From: an archaeon
GTDB taxonomy: Archaea; Micrarchaeota; Micrarchaeia; Anstonellales; Anstonellaceae
NCBI GenBank assembly: GCA_020056305.1
Contig: JAGVIA010000035.1
Span: forward strand, 1 to 44,038
DNA length: 44,038 nt
Direction: 5' to 3'
Under the pieces are notes generated by a model. That model did not search any database. It worked only from the letters and a program-made list of their open reading frames with translations, and was not told where the DNA came from. The first letter of the stretch is position 1. Each line of letters starts with the position of its first letter. Shown in pieces: positions 34,475 through 44,038 of the stretch. A program made the position numbers and the translations under genes.

Positions 34475-35524
34475 TCAGCCGCAAAGGGCAGCAGAGACTT
34501 TCCTGAATGCCTCTTTGAGCATTTCTATTTTTTGATTCGGGCAGATCCTTATAAATTTCTTATAGCCGCCAAAATCGCTTCCAGATGCAACTGCCACCCC
34601 TTCCCCGAGAAGCCGCATTGCGAACAAGTCTGCATCCTCAATCCCGCGGTGTGTTGCAAATATGTATATGCCCGCCTGCGGCTTTGCAAACTCAAATCCC
34701 GCTTTCCCAAGCGCTTGCTGCGCAACAAAAAGCCGCTTTTTCCACACGCCTCTATTTTCCTTCAGTATCCCCTTCTCATTCTCCAGGCAAGCAATCCCGG
34801 CGCGCTGCACGAATTCCGGCACGCACGTTGTAGTTATCTGGTTGAATGAGATGATTTTTTTGGCGATTTCCTTCTCCGCTACAACATAACCCAACCGCCA
34901 GCCCTCCATGCAAAACTCCTTTGAGAATGAGCGCACCCGAATCGTATCATATTTCGGTATCGCCTTGAACGAAAGCCCCTTGTAAGCCTCGTCCAGAATC
35001 AAATGCGTCTTGCTTTTTGCGCATTCCCCTATCGCCTCTTGCACCAGCGCCTCATTGTAAACAGTGCTTGCCGGATTCAGTGGATTGCATATTACTGCAA
35101 CGTCGCATTTCTTCATTTCCATCGCATCAAAAGCCCACGAATCCTCAAGCTTTGTCTTAAGCATCATGGGTTTCATCCCAAGCTGCCTTGCCGCAAGCTC
35201 ATACGCCGGCCAATGCGGCGATGGCATTGCTACTTTTCCTCCTGGCTTTCCAAGCACTGAAAATAGTGCAAACAAAAGCGGCTTTGCCCCTGCGCCAACC
35301 ACGACATTTTCAACTTCGCATTCTTCCCGCTGGGCAATCTTTTCCCGCAATTCGAATAGCCCGGCAGACGAGCCGTACCCGGATTTGCCGCTTCTCATGC
35401 ATTTTGCCGCCGCTTCCACTGCGCATTTGGGTGTCGGAAGATTTGTGCCCCCGATATTGAGCCGTATCACCCGCTTCCCTTCCCTCTCAAGCGCAAGCGC
35501 CCGCTCGGCAAGCTCATAGAACAT
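34475..35524 (-). CDS. Class I/II PLP-dependent aminotransferase (probably aromatic)
   Basis: LNIGGTNLPTP..., NPLNPASTVYNE, LILDEAYKGLSF, RSFSKEFCMEGWRLGYVVA PLP-lysine motif; terminal position in the aro operon. Confidence 0.9.
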   Translation of the reverse strand: MFYELAERALALEREGKRVIRLNIGGTNLPTPKCAVEAAAKCMRSGKSGYGSSAGLFELREKIAQREECEVENVVVGAGAKPLLFALFSVLGKPGGKVAMPSPHWPAYELAARQLGMKPMMLKTKLEDSWAFDAMEMKKCDVAVICNPLNPASTVYNEALVQEAIGECAKSKTHLILDEAYKGLSFKAIPKYDTIRVRSFSKEFCMEGWRLGYVVAEKEIAKKIISFNQITTTCVPEFVQRAGIACLENEKGILKENRGVWKKRLFVAQQALGKAGFEFAKPQAGIYIFATHRGIEDADLFAMRLLGEGVAVASGSDFGGYKKFIRICPNQKIEMLKEAFRKVSAALCG

Positions 35525-35528
35525 CGCA

Positions 35529-36317
35529 TCACCTCAGGTTCTTTCGCAGCTTCTCAAAAAACCCTTTCGCCTCATCGTAGTCCCTTCCCTTTATCACGTG
35601 CTTGAGGAACTCGAGCCTTGCAGTGATATTCTCAAGCTGCGAAAGGGAATTGGGGTTGAAAAGTATTTCAGCAAGCAGCCAGTCGTCCTCGGACAGCAAG
35701 CCCCTTGCAATCTCGCGGTGCTTCCTAAACGTAGTCCCAGGCACAGCTTGCGAATCCATGCACGCGGCAAACACCATCGAGGATGCAAAAGGCGTGGTGA
35801 GCGAGTATGCCATTACCCTGTCATGCTCCTCAAATGTGTATTCGAATATGTGGAGCCCAAGCTTCCCGAAGAATGCGCGGAAGAATTCCGCCCCATCCTT
35901 GCAGGATTCCTTGATAATGACGGCATTTTCATTTCCCAGCGCCTCAACATTCGCGAACGTCGGGCCGAACATCGGGTGCGTGGAAACAAAATCGAAGCCG
36001 CATTTCCCGTAGTATCCTGATATTCCCCCCTTCACGGATGCGACGTCGGCAAGGATGCAGCCAGAAGGCAGGTGCGGCGCCGCAGCCTCAAAAGCATTCA
36101 CGGTCTTCTGCAGGCTCACGGCATTTATCAAAATATCCGGCTTGAAATCCGCAAGCTGCTCCAATCGTGCAAGCGGGCTTGCAGCAGCCTTGCATGCGGC
36201 TGCCGCCCTCTGTGCCTTTGCCAAGTCCAAATCGTACACTGCGACGTCATGCCCCTTGCTCAATTCCCTTGCAAGCCACGAGCCCATGTGGCCCGCCCCA
36301 ATTATTGCTATTCTCAT
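35529..36317 (-). CDS. tyrA: Prephenate dehydrogenase
   Basis: MRIAIIGAGHMGSWLARELSKGHDVAVYD Rossmann; SVKGGISGYY; STHPMFGPT. Confidence 0.9.
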   Translation of the reverse strand: MRIAIIGAGHMGSWLARELSKGHDVAVYDLDLAKAQRAAAACKAAASPLARLEQLADFKPDILINAVSLQKTVNAFEAAAPHLPSGCILADVASVKGGISGYYGKCGFDFVSTHPMFGPTFANVEALGNENAVIIKESCKDGAEFFRAFFGKLGLHIFEYTFEEHDRVMAYSLTTPFASSMVFAACMDSQAVPGTTFRKHREIARGLLSEDDWLLAEILFNPNSLSQLENITARLEFLKHVIKGRDYDEAKGFFEKLRKNLR

Positions 36318-37387
36318 TTTTCCGCCTCCTTGTAGAACCCAAGCACCTTGAATGACGCGCACTCCTCCCTTGCAAGTGCAAGTGCGCCTGTCACCTTCCC
36401 GTCATCCTCCCTTCCTTGGAAGTCAAGCAGGAAAGCGAACTTCCCAGGGTCGTTTCGAATGGGCCTTGACTCTATCCTTGTGAGGTTTATACCGCTGTCC
36501 GCAAAGGCCTTGAGCACGCCAAAGAGCGCGCCGGCCTTGTGCTTTGTCGAAAACATTATTGAGCACTTGTTGCCGCTGCCAAGGGCGTTCTCCCGTGACA
36601 GCACCAAAAAGCGCGTGGAATTCGACTCATGGTCCTCGATATTCTCTTTTATTATCTCAAGGCCGTAGAGCTCGGCGCACAGGCCGCTTGCAATCACTGC
36701 GACTGCCTTGGGCCTCTCGGCAGACAGCATTTTCGCAGCGCCTGCGGTGTCGTAGAAAGGCCTTGGCTCTAGCTTGTTCCTCGCCAAAAAGCCCCGGCAC
36801 TGCCCAAGCGCCTGCGGGTGCGAGTAAACAACCCGTATCTCCCGGTAATCGGTGTCCGGGAGCGCAAGCAGGCAGTGGTGGATGGGCGTTCTCACCTCTG
36901 CCACTATTTTCAGGCCAGTCTCGACCAGCAGGTCATTTACCGAAGTGACCGAGCCTTCCAGCGAGTTTTCAACGGGCACTACGCCACAATCAAGCTGCCC
37001 GCTTTCAACGCCTTCGAAAACGTCCTGGAATTCCATGCACGGTATGGGGACAAGCGATTTGTCATGCGCCCTTGCCGCAAGCTCGCTGTATGCGCCGTGC
37101 TCGCCCTGGAAGCCGACCAGCTTCAAATCCTGCGACTGAAGGCGCTTGCTCTCGCTAATTATCGATGCGAATATCTTTTCCCTCATCTCCGGCTGGATAA
37201 GCCCGACGGGATTGAGGTTGACCTTCTGGAGCACTTCCTCCTCCCGCTTTGCATCGGTCACGCCGCCTTTCAGCTTCTTCGTCCACAATCCAAGCTCCAT
37301 CCGCTCGTTTAGCAGCTTGAGGATTTGCGAATCGATAGCATCGATCATCTTTCGTATTGCCGCAAGATTGCCATTTTTTTCATCCAT
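36314..37387 (-). CDS. pheA: Chorismate mutase/prephenate dehydratase (P-protein)
   Basis: N-terminal CM-like IRKMIDAIDSQILKLLNERMELG; PDT VGFQGEHGAYSELAA, VPVENSLEGSV, ESNSTRFLVL; ACT ESRPIRNDPGKFAFLLDF. Confidence 0.95.
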   Translation of the reverse strand: MDEKNGNLAAIRKMIDAIDSQILKLLNERMELGLWTKKLKGGVTDAKREEEVLQKVNLNPVGLIQPEMREKIFASIISESKRLQSQDLKLVGFQGEHGAYSELAARAHDKSLVPIPCMEFQDVFEGVESGQLDCGVVPVENSLEGSVTSVNDLLVETGLKIVAEVRTPIHHCLLALPDTDYREIRVVYSHPQALGQCRGFLARNKLEPRPFYDTAGAAKMLSAERPKAVAVIASGLCAELYGLEIIKENIEDHESNSTRFLVLSRENALGSGNKCSIMFSTKHKAGALFGVLKAFADSGINLTRIESRPIRNDPGKFAFLLDFQGREDDGKVTGALALAREECASFKVLGFYKEAEK

Positions 37388-37402
37388 ACAATCGCCCCCG
37401 TA

Positions 37403-38398
37403 TCACTTTCCAAGCACCCTTGGAACCTTCCCCTCCAGCATCATCAGGTCCGCAAGCACGAGTGCCACTGCAGCCTCAACGACAACAGGGGCGCGAAGCG
37501 CAATGCACGCATCATGCCGCCCCTCAACCGTTATTTCCGCCTGCTTCCCGCTTTTCATCGAAACTGTTTTCTGGCCCTTGCTTATGCTTGAGGCGGGCTT
37601 TACTGCAACGCGCAGCACCAGCGCATTTCCGTTTGTGAGCCCGCCATTTATCCCGCCTGCATTGTTCGTCCTTGTTCTGCCTGCGGCATCCAATATCTCG
37701 TCGTTGCATTCGCTGCCCCTCATCCTTGCAGATGCAAACCCCGCGCCAAACTCTACCCCCTTCACCGCAGGTATGGAGAATATCACATGCGCGAGTAACG
37801 ATTCCGCCGAGTCAAAGAACGGCTCGCCAAGGCCCACTGGCAATCCGCTTGCCCGGCATTCAACTATCCCGCCGACAGAGTCGCCCTCCCTCATTGCAGC
37901 GGCAACAACCGCATCAATGTCATTTGAGCCTCCTGCCTCAACCAGCCTCGCCTCTATCTTTACCGGCTTAATTATCTTTTTTGCAATCGCACCTGCCGCA
38001 ACCACGCAGGCAGTAAGCCTGCCGGAGAAATGCCCCCCGCCCCTGTAATCCTCAAACCCGCCGAACTTTGAGCGCGCCACAAAATCCGCATGCCCTGGCC
38101 GAGGGGTATCCCTCATTTTCTCGTATGCCCCTGAGTCAATGTCATTGTTTTCAAAAAGCACCAGTATGGGCGCGCCGGTTGTTTTCCCCTCAAACACGCC
38201 GCTCTTAATCAGCGGTGCATCGGCCTCCTTTCTTGCCGTGGTGCCCGCGCCCCCGCCCATCCTCCTCTGCAAATCCGGCAGCAAGTCCCCTGCCGAAACA
38301 GGAAGCCCAGCAGGGCAGCCGTCAATGAGCACTCCAACTGCCTGCCCATGCGACTCGCCCAGCACGCTTACCCGAAACAATCTCCCAAATGTGTTCAT
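37403..38398 (-). CDS. aroC: Chorismate synthase
   Basis: MNTFGRLFRVSVLGESHGQAVGVLIDGCPAG; DTPRPGHADFVARSKF; GGHFSGRLTA; GGISNG-like GGINGGLTNG. Confidence 0.97.
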   Translation of the reverse strand: MNTFGRLFRVSVLGESHGQAVGVLIDGCPAGLPVSAGDLLPDLQRRMGGGAGTTARKEADAPLIKSGVFEGKTTGAPILVLFENNDIDSGAYEKMRDTPRPGHADFVARSKFGGFEDYRGGGHFSGRLTACVVAAGAIAKKIIKPVKIEARLVEAGGSNDIDAVVAAAMREGDSVGGIVECRASGLPVGLGEPFFDSAESLLAHVIFSIPAVKGVEFGAGFASARMRGSECNDEILDAAGRTRTNNAGGINGGLTNGNALVLRVAVKPASSISKGQKTVSMKSGKQAEITVEGRHDACIALRAPVVVEAAVALVLADLMMLEGKVPRVLGK

Positions 38399-39633
38399 TC
38401 CATCGCCTCGCTTAGCTTCTCAAAGAAATCCGGAAACGACTTTGAGACGCAACTATCATCATTTATCAAAATCCCTTTTTTCGATGTTAGCGCCGCAACA
38501 GCGCATGCCATCGCTATCCGGTGGTCCCCGCGCGATTCCACTTTTCCGCCGTGCAATTCCTTTCCCTCTATCTCCATCACATCTCCCGCTATCCTCACCT
38601 TCCCTCCGATTTTCGCAAACTCTTCTGCAAGCGCAGATGCGCGGTCGCTCTCCTTGTTCCTCAAGCGCCCAACGCCCGCAATTTTGCTTATCCCCCTGCA
38701 ATTGCACGCAAGCGCAACAAGGGGCGGGAAGAGGTCCGGGCAGTCAGTTGCGTCAAAATCAAATGCGGCAAGCCTGCTTTTTTCAACGCGCACGCCCCCA
38801 TTGCCAACAATGACTTTTGCCCCTGCATTTTCCAGCGCTAATACTATCCTTTTGTCCGCCTGTTCTGTTTTGGCATCAAGGTTCATCACTGTCATCCTGC
38901 CTGCTATTGCGCCAGCCACCAAGAGGAATGCGGCGCCCGACCAGTCCCCCTCAACATCGTAAGTGCAAGGCATGCATTTTTGCCCGCCATTGATTGAAAA
39001 CTCTGCCAAGCCCTCATCATGCCCTATTTCCACCCCGAATTTCTCCAACAGCGAAACGGTCATACGCACATACGGCTTGCTTCTCAAGTTTTTCACTTCC
39101 AGCATCGAATCTTTTTTGCACATCGGAAGCGCGAGTAGCAGCCCTGTGAGGAACTGCGAACTCTCAGACCCGTCTATCCCAACCCTGCCCCCATGCAGCG
39201 GCCCCTTTACAATTACCGGCGCAAACCCGTTGTTCGTTTTGCATTCCGCGCCCAGCTTGTGCAGGGGCCCTTCCATCATCCCCACATGCCTTTTGCGCAG
39301 CGAGCCTTTTGCCTCAAGTGAGAATTCCCTGCCAAAAAGCGCAGCAATTGGCGCGAACATGCGCATGCAAAGCCCGGACTCATTGCAATCAAGCACAATG
39401 CCTTTTGGCTCGCCGCCTCCTTCTATCACAATTGCATCTTTTGCTTCTCCTACTTTTGCCCCAAGCGCTTTTGCAATTCCTATCGCCGCAAGCGCGTCAT
39501 CGCAGAATGACGGATGGATAATGGACGATCTGCCGCTCGCCAGCGCAGCAGCTGCCACTGCGCGCTGCATCATGCTCTTTGAGGGCGGCGCAGCCGTTTT
39601 CCCACCAATGCTAGACGGTTTTACGAATCTCAT
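38395..39633 (-). CDS. aroA: 3-phosphoshikimate 1-carboxyvinyltransferase (EPSP synthase)
   Basis: PPSKSMMQRAVAAAALASG; GSESSQFLTGLLLALP; RNKESDRASALAEEFAKIGG; DHRIAMACAVAAL. Confidence 0.97.
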   Translation of the reverse strand: MRFVKPSSIGGKTAAPPSKSMMQRAVAAAALASGRSSIIHPSFCDDALAAIGIAKALGAKVGEAKDAIVIEGGGEPKGIVLDCNESGLCMRMFAPIAALFGREFSLEAKGSLRKRHVGMMEGPLHKLGAECKTNNGFAPVIVKGPLHGGRVGIDGSESSQFLTGLLLALPMCKKDSMLEVKNLRSKPYVRMTVSLLEKFGVEIGHDEGLAEFSINGGQKCMPCTYDVEGDWSGAAFLLVAGAIAGRMTVMNLDAKTEQADKRIVLALENAGAKVIVGNGGVRVEKSRLAAFDFDATDCPDLFPPLVALACNCRGISKIAGVGRLRNKESDRASALAEEFAKIGGKVRIAGDVMEIEGKELHGGKVESRGDHRIAMACAVAALTSKKGILINDDSCVSKSFPDFFEKLSEAME

Positions 39634-40927
39634 CCAAAATCAACTTCGCGCAATCTGACGCGCTCTTTCCCTCAGTGCAGACTGCCAAATCGCATGCTTT
39701 TGCATACGCTGGCAGCCTTGCCAAAAGCAGCCTCTCCAGCGCATCCAAGCGGTTCCCATCCCCAAGCAATGGCCTGTTCCTGCCTTTCCCGACCCTCTTT
39801 TCCATCTCTCTTGCAGATGCGAACAGCCACGTGACAGAGCAATTTCTCCCAAGCATTTCCACATTCTCCGCATCAAGCACTGCCCCGCCGCCGCATGCAA
39901 TGACGCAATCGCGGACTCCATTAAGCTTGGCTATTTCCGCCCTCTCCATTCCCCGGAAAGCAGCCTCGCCTCTTTTCTCGAATATCTTGTTTATCTTTCC
40001 TTCCCTTCTCTCAATCTCCGCATCAATATCAACAGCTTTCATCCCTGCGAGCTTCGCAATCTCCATTGCAACCGTTGACTTCCCAGTGCCCATCATGCCA
40101 ATGAGCGCGATGTTCTTTTTTTCACCTGCAGCTTCCTCTTCCGAGCATGCGGCCCTTCGCATCGCTGCAACCGGCGCTTTTTTGCCTGTGAATATCTCAA
40201 ACACCCTGATGCCCTGGTGAAGCAGCCACTCGCGCCCGCCTATAACTTTGCATCCTGCCTTTTTTGCATCAGCGCAAAGCGCGGTTTCTGCAGTGTAATT
40301 CGCATCAAGCACTGCCATATCTCTCCGCAAAAGCTCCGGCGCCACAATGCGCCCCGTGCCGCTGATGCATGAAACGATAACGCCGGCATCACGCAGCGCC
40401 GCGCCCAATTCCTCTATCCCATGCGAACAAAAGCCGCACCGCATCTCCGCAGCCAATTCTTCAGCTTTCTCCGCAGTCCTGTTCGCTATCGTAACGCTTG
40501 CTCCGGCTTCAATGAGCGCAATCGCTGCCGCTTTTGCAGCCCCGCCTGCCCCAAGCACAACTGCTTTTTTCCCAGAAAGCACAATCCCGTTCCCTTCCAG
40601 CGCGCCCCTTACCCCAGCAATGTCGGTATTGTGGCCGACTGCCCTTCCTTTCTCAAACATCACTGTATTTACCGCTCCTGCCTTTCTTGCACTATCCGCA
40701 AGCCCGTCAACGAGCTTGGCAAAATCCATCTTGAAGGGCGTTGTGACGTTCATCCCGCGCAGCCCCAGCGCCTTCGCGGCAAAAAGCGCCTCCTTTGCGC
40801 TGCCTGATGCGAGCCTCACGTATATTGCATCCATCCCAAGCGCCTCAAATGCCGCATTGTGCATCTGCGGGCTTAGGCTATGCATTATCGGCCTGCCGGT
40901 GACTGCAAACAAAAGTGCATCAGCCAT
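39611..40927 (-). CDS. aroE-aroK: Shikimate dehydrogenase-shikimate kinase fusion
   Basis: N-terminal AroE (AVTGRPIMHSLSPQMHNAAF, NVTTPFK, VLGAGGAAKAAAIAL) joined to P-loop kinase (IALIGMMGTGKSTVAMEIAKLAGMKAVDIDAEIERREG..IACGGGAV). Confidence 0.95.
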   Translation of the reverse strand: MADALLFAVTGRPIMHSLSPQMHNAAFEALGMDAIYVRLASGSAKEALFAAKALGLRGMNVTTPFKMDFAKLVDGLADSARKAGAVNTVMFEKGRAVGHNTDIAGVRGALEGNGIVLSGKKAVVLGAGGAAKAAAIALIEAGASVTIANRTAEKAEELAAEMRCGFCSHGIEELGAALRDAGVIVSCISGTGRIVAPELLRRDMAVLDANYTAETALCADAKKAGCKVIGGREWLLHQGIRVFEIFTGKKAPVAAMRRAACSEEEAAGEKKNIALIGMMGTGKSTVAMEIAKLAGMKAVDIDAEIERREGKINKIFEKRGEAAFRGMERAEIAKLNGVRDCVIACGGGAVLDAENVEMLGRNCSVTWLFASAREMEKRVGKGRNRPLLGDGNRLDALERLLLARLPAYAKACDLAVCTEGKSASDCAKLILDEIRKTV

Positions 40928-41669
40928 TTTCCAATTCCCCCATGAGCTTTCGCATTTTTTCCGCTGCCATCTGCCCTTCCGCAGTCTCTTTTCCTTCCCC
41001 AAGCGACGCAAACGTGAACGGGCTTCCCAGAAGCGGCGCCACTATCCTGGTAATCTTTCCCATCGCGCCCATGCCAATCACAATGATGCTGCGCCCACTG
41101 TAATTCCCTTGCCCGCCGGCAGCCACATGCCTGCTGCCCTCCTGCCCAACAGCCTCCTCCTCCTTGCCCTCTTGCCGTGCCGATGCCATGCCCTCCAGCG
41201 CAGGCGAATCCAGAAGCCCCAGCAGCCTAGCATTATCCTGCTTCGCATTCACCTTGCACGCGATCTTTGCAATGTCCGCGCCAGACTCAAAGCACCAATT
41301 CAGCGTCTGCTCAAGCTCTGCGCGCTTTGGCGTCTTCTCGTAATTATGGTAAGAGCAAATGACCTTGCATCCGCGCTCCTTTGCCCTCTGGACAATCCCG
41401 CGCTTGCATTCCTCGCCTGCCTCCACATCAACATCCACGAAAGCCGCGCCCGCATCAATAGCGGCAAGCAGGCGCCTTTTCCGCTCGCCCTCAGCAATCA
41501 CATTCCCACGGCACGTTGCAATCAGCCGCACCGGCTGCGAAAATATTTTTCTTATCTCCTCATCCGTTATCTTCCCCATCCCGTCCAGCCTGACCTCTGC
41601 AAACTCCAGCCCGGCTAGCGCGGCAATGCAAATCTCTGGCGATTTTTCCAGAATGCTAATGCAAATCAT
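40920..41669 (-). CDS. aroD: 3-dehydroquinate dehydratase, type I, with low-complexity insertion
   Basis: FAEVRLDGMGKI, VRLIATCRG, KVICSYHNYEKTP, DIAKIACKVN; C-terminal VIGMGAMGKITRIVAPLLGSPFTFASL. Confidence 0.93.
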   Translation of the reverse strand: MICISILEKSPEICIAALAGLEFAEVRLDGMGKITDEEIRKIFSQPVRLIATCRGNVIAEGERKRRLLAAIDAGAAFVDVDVEAGEECKRGIVQRAKERGCKVICSYHNYEKTPKRAELEQTLNWCFESGADIAKIACKVNAKQDNARLLGLLDSPALEGMASARQEGKEEEAVGQEGSRHVAAGGQGNYSGRSIIVIGMGAMGKITRIVAPLLGSPFTFASLGEGKETAEGQMAAEKMRKLMGELENG

Positions 41670-42684
41670 CCAAAACACCCTCGATTTCCCCCATCTTCAC
41701 TTCAGCCACTTTTGCCTTTCCAATCCCTTCCAGCAGCACAAAATTAACCGCATCTCCCTGCCGCTTCTTGTCCTTGGATATGGCATCCACCACTGCGCTC
41801 CTGTCGAATTTGGCGCCAGTTGGCAGGCCTGCTTTTGCAAGCAGCATCTCAAGCCTTATTGCATCCTTTTCCTGCAGCATCCCCTTTGTTACGGAAAGCC
41901 TTGCTGCCAAAACCATGCCAACGCTAATTGCATCCCCGTGCGGCATGCCGCACACCTTCTCAAGCGCATGGCCGATCGTGTGCCCGAAATTCAGCTTCCG
42001 CCTCTCCCCCGCTTCCCGCTCGTCCGTGGAAACTATCCCTGCCTTCACGGCAAGCGAATCGTGCACGACCTTTTCTATTGCCGTGCGGTGCAACTTTAGC
42101 GCGGCTTCGCAATTCCCCTCAAGGTATGCGAAAAGCGCAGCATCACCGATAGCCGCGCTCTTTATCGCCTCGGCAAGCCCGTGGCTTATCTCTTCCCTTG
42201 GCAATGCCGCAAGAACGTCAAAATCGCAAAGCACGAACTTAGGCTGCGCAAACGTGCCCACGAGATTCTTGTAGCCCAAAAAATTCACGCCGTTCTTGCC
42301 TCCGATTCCGGCATCCACCTGCGCAAGAAGCGTGGTTGGCGCAAACCCGAACGGCAAGCCGCGCAAGTATGTTGATGCAACAAAACCAGCGACATCGCAA
42401 ACAATGCCGCCTCCTATCCCTATCACAAACGTCGAGCGGTCTGCCCCGAGTGCAAGCAGCTGCTCATATGCGCTCTCCACTGTTGCAAGAGTCTTCTCGC
42501 CCTCCCCCTGCCCAATCTCAATGACTGGCGCTTTTGGGAAGAGGCTTCCGTGCAGGCGGCGCACATTCGCATCGCTGATTATCACTGTGTTTTTTGCGCC
42601 TGCGTAATCCATGAGCCTGCTTATTGATTCCCCTAGCACTATTTTGCACTCGCCGCTTTTCGCAGCCAATTTGAGCATTCTCAT
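41656..42684 (-). CDS. aroB: 3-dehydroquinate synthase (bacterial-type AroB)
   Basis: [101 protein letters not shown]. Confidence 0.97.
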   Translation of the reverse strand: MRMLKLAAKSGECKIVLGESISRLMDYAGAKNTVIISDANVRRLHGSLFPKAPVIEIGQGEGEKTLATVESAYEQLLALGADRSTFVIGIGGGIVCDVAGFVASTYLRGLPFGFAPTTLLAQVDAGIGGKNGVNFLGYKNLVGTFAQPKFVLCDFDVLAALPREEISHGLAEAIKSAAIGDAALFAYLEGNCEAALKLHRTAIEKVVHDSLAVKAGIVSTDEREAGERRKLNFGHTIGHALEKVCGMPHGDAISVGMVLAARLSVTKGMLQEKDAIRLEMLLAKAGLPTGAKFDRSAVVDAISKDKKRQGDAVNFVLLEGIGKAKVAEVKMGEIEGVLDDLH

Positions 42685-43724
42685 ATCCTTCCCTCCTTTG
42701 AGCCGGCGCCAGCCTTCACCACATGCGCATGAGCGCCTGTAGTGCCGCCTTTCTCCCGCATCTCCTTGCCTTCTGCAGCATTTTCACTTTGCCCTGCAGC
42801 GCCGCCTCTCCCGCCCTCATTGCCTCCTGCAGCCTTTTCACTATGCGTCGCAGCATGCCCCATCTCCGACCTCCCGTCCAGTGCAGCAGATGAAAAGCGC
42901 AGTGCAGAATTTGCGCCACGCTCCTCGACGAATTTATGCAGCGCGCGCAGCTCTTTTGCCATTGTTGCAAACTGGCTTGGCAGCAGCGCCTGCTCCTTAT
43001 CCGAGAGCGCCACGGACGGGTCGTGATGCACCTCGACAATTATCCCATCCGCTCCGCACGCAACAGATGCAAGGCTCATCGGCCCAATCAGGCTCACTCT
43101 CCCAGTGCCGTGCGTCGGGTCTGTAATGACGGGCAGGTGCGTGAGCTCGCGCGCCGAGGGCACCGCGCTCAAGTCGAGCGTGTTCCTTGTGTAAGTCTCA
43201 AAAGTGCGTATGCCCCTCTCGCACAATATGACATCCGGGTTCCCCTCGTTCAGTATGTACTCCGCGCAGTTGAGCCACTCCTCAATGGTTGAGTACATGC
43301 CGCGCTTTAGCAGCACGGGCTTGTTCGATTTTCCAACTTCCTTTAGGAGCGAGAAATTCTGCATGTTTCTCGTGCCAATCTGCAGCACGTCCGCGTATTC
43401 GCACACCCACGAGACGTCGCGCGTGTCAGTAACCTCCGTCACAATGGGCAGCCCGGTCTCCTCGCTTGCCTTCCGCAGTATCTTGAGTCCGCGCAGGCCC
43501 AGCCCCTGGAACGCGTATGGCGAGGTCCTTGGCTTGAAAGCGCCCCCCCGCAGCATGTCTGCTCCAGCGTCCTTGACAGCGCGCGCTATGGCGAGTGTCT
43601 GCTCCTCGCTCTCAACGCTGCACGGGCCGGCGATTATGGTGAAGCCCTCGCCCACCAACACGTCGCCCACCCGCACAATCGTCCTACCATTGCCGTTCAA
43701 TGCGGCCAATTTTATGTTTTTCAT
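42681..43724 (-). CDS. aroF: DAHP synthase (type I beta, AroF/AroG-like) with Gly/Ala/Glu-rich C-terminal extension
   Basis: [72 protein letters not shown]. Start at 43724 or 43736. Confidence 0.95.
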   Translation of the reverse strand: MKNIKLAALNGNGRTIVRVGDVLVGEGFTIIAGPCSVESEEQTLAIARAVKDAGADMLRGGAFKPRTSPYAFQGLGLRGLKILRKASEETGLPIVTEVTDTRDVSWVCEYADVLQIGTRNMQNFSLLKEVGKSNKPVLLKRGMYSTIEEWLNCAEYILNEGNPDVILCERGIRTFETYTRNTLDLSAVPSARELTHLPVITDPTHGTGRVSLIGPMSLASVACGADGIIVEVHHDPSVALSDKEQALLPSQFATMAKELRALHKFVEERGANSALRFSSAALDGRSEMGHAATHSEKAAGGNEGGRGGAAGQSENAAEGKEMREKGGTTGAHAHVVKAGAGSKEGRI

Positions 43725-44038
43725 ATGAACACCCATTTTCAAAATTATCATTATATCAGCTAGCCCCCGGAAAAACCCTGAAAACGAAAACAGATCCAGA
43801 CGGCTTTCCTAGGAGCTATAGCCGAAGCTAAAAGTATAGAAGAAGTTCTGCTGCCAATTTTGCTTCGGTTCGTTCATCATTATCACAGTGGAGAATACTC
43901 TGTAGCAATACGTATATAAAGTTGACTGGAAAACTCAAAAGAGCCTGTTGCAAATTGCCTCTGAAGCTTCTTCTTAGGGAAAGCTGCTTACGACTTTTGT
44001 GAGAATAAAGCCTCAGTCGGAGTCTTCGACCCCTTGCA

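Noticed and set aside
37146-38048. 300-aa plus-strand ORF
   Set aside because: Antisense to pheA/aroC; composition and lack of motifs indicate a shadow ORF.
38963-39658. 231-aa plus-strand ORF
   Set aside because: Antisense shadow of aroA.
40347-41618. 423-aa plus-strand ORF
   Set aside because: Antisense to the AroE-AroK fusion and aroD, both of which have clear catalytic motifs.
43960-44038. Possible tRNA T-arm (GGAGTCTTCGACCCC) at the window end
   Set aside because: Loop does not match TTCRANN with a proper 5-bp stem on either strand and no acceptor or anticodon arm is found.

Overview
This 44-kb window is chromosomal DNA from an archaeon. Supporting evidence: TTTAAATA/TTTATA-type promoters, an archaeal-type ThrRS with N-terminal domain, two FtsZ paralogs, a PP-loop diphthine-ammonia ligase-like gene, QGAxEF/QSSVEY class III (pilin-like) signal peptides and GspE/TadC secretion genes. 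The exact lineage cannot be fixed without searches. Main blocks: (1) housekeeping and hypothetical genes at 1-6.8 kb, including a tRNA-Ala(CGC) that is complete only if a ~32-nt intron in the T-loop is removed; (2) a two-FtsZ neighbourhood at 6.8-10.6 kb with a TrmB-like regulator, small Cys-containing proteins and a dense run of inverted repeats; (3) a one-polypeptide restriction-modification gene with compositional mosaicism plus an overlapping orphan ORF (10.8-14.2 kb); (4) DNA ligase; (5) a type IV pilus/secretion-like locus (16-28.5 kb) with two giant beta-helix-like, sequon-rich proteins that carry pilin-type N-termini behind long leaders encoded over tandem DNA hairpins, three or four further pilin-like proteins, a secretion ATPase and two TadC-like membrane proteins; (6) a DHS-like enzyme lacking the canonical lysine motif, ThrRS and ArgG; (7) an apparently complete, translationally coupled aromatic amino-acid operon (DAHP synthase to aminotransferase) with an AroE-AroK fusion and bacterial-type AroB/AroK. 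All identifications come from reading the sequence and recalling motifs; no database search was run.
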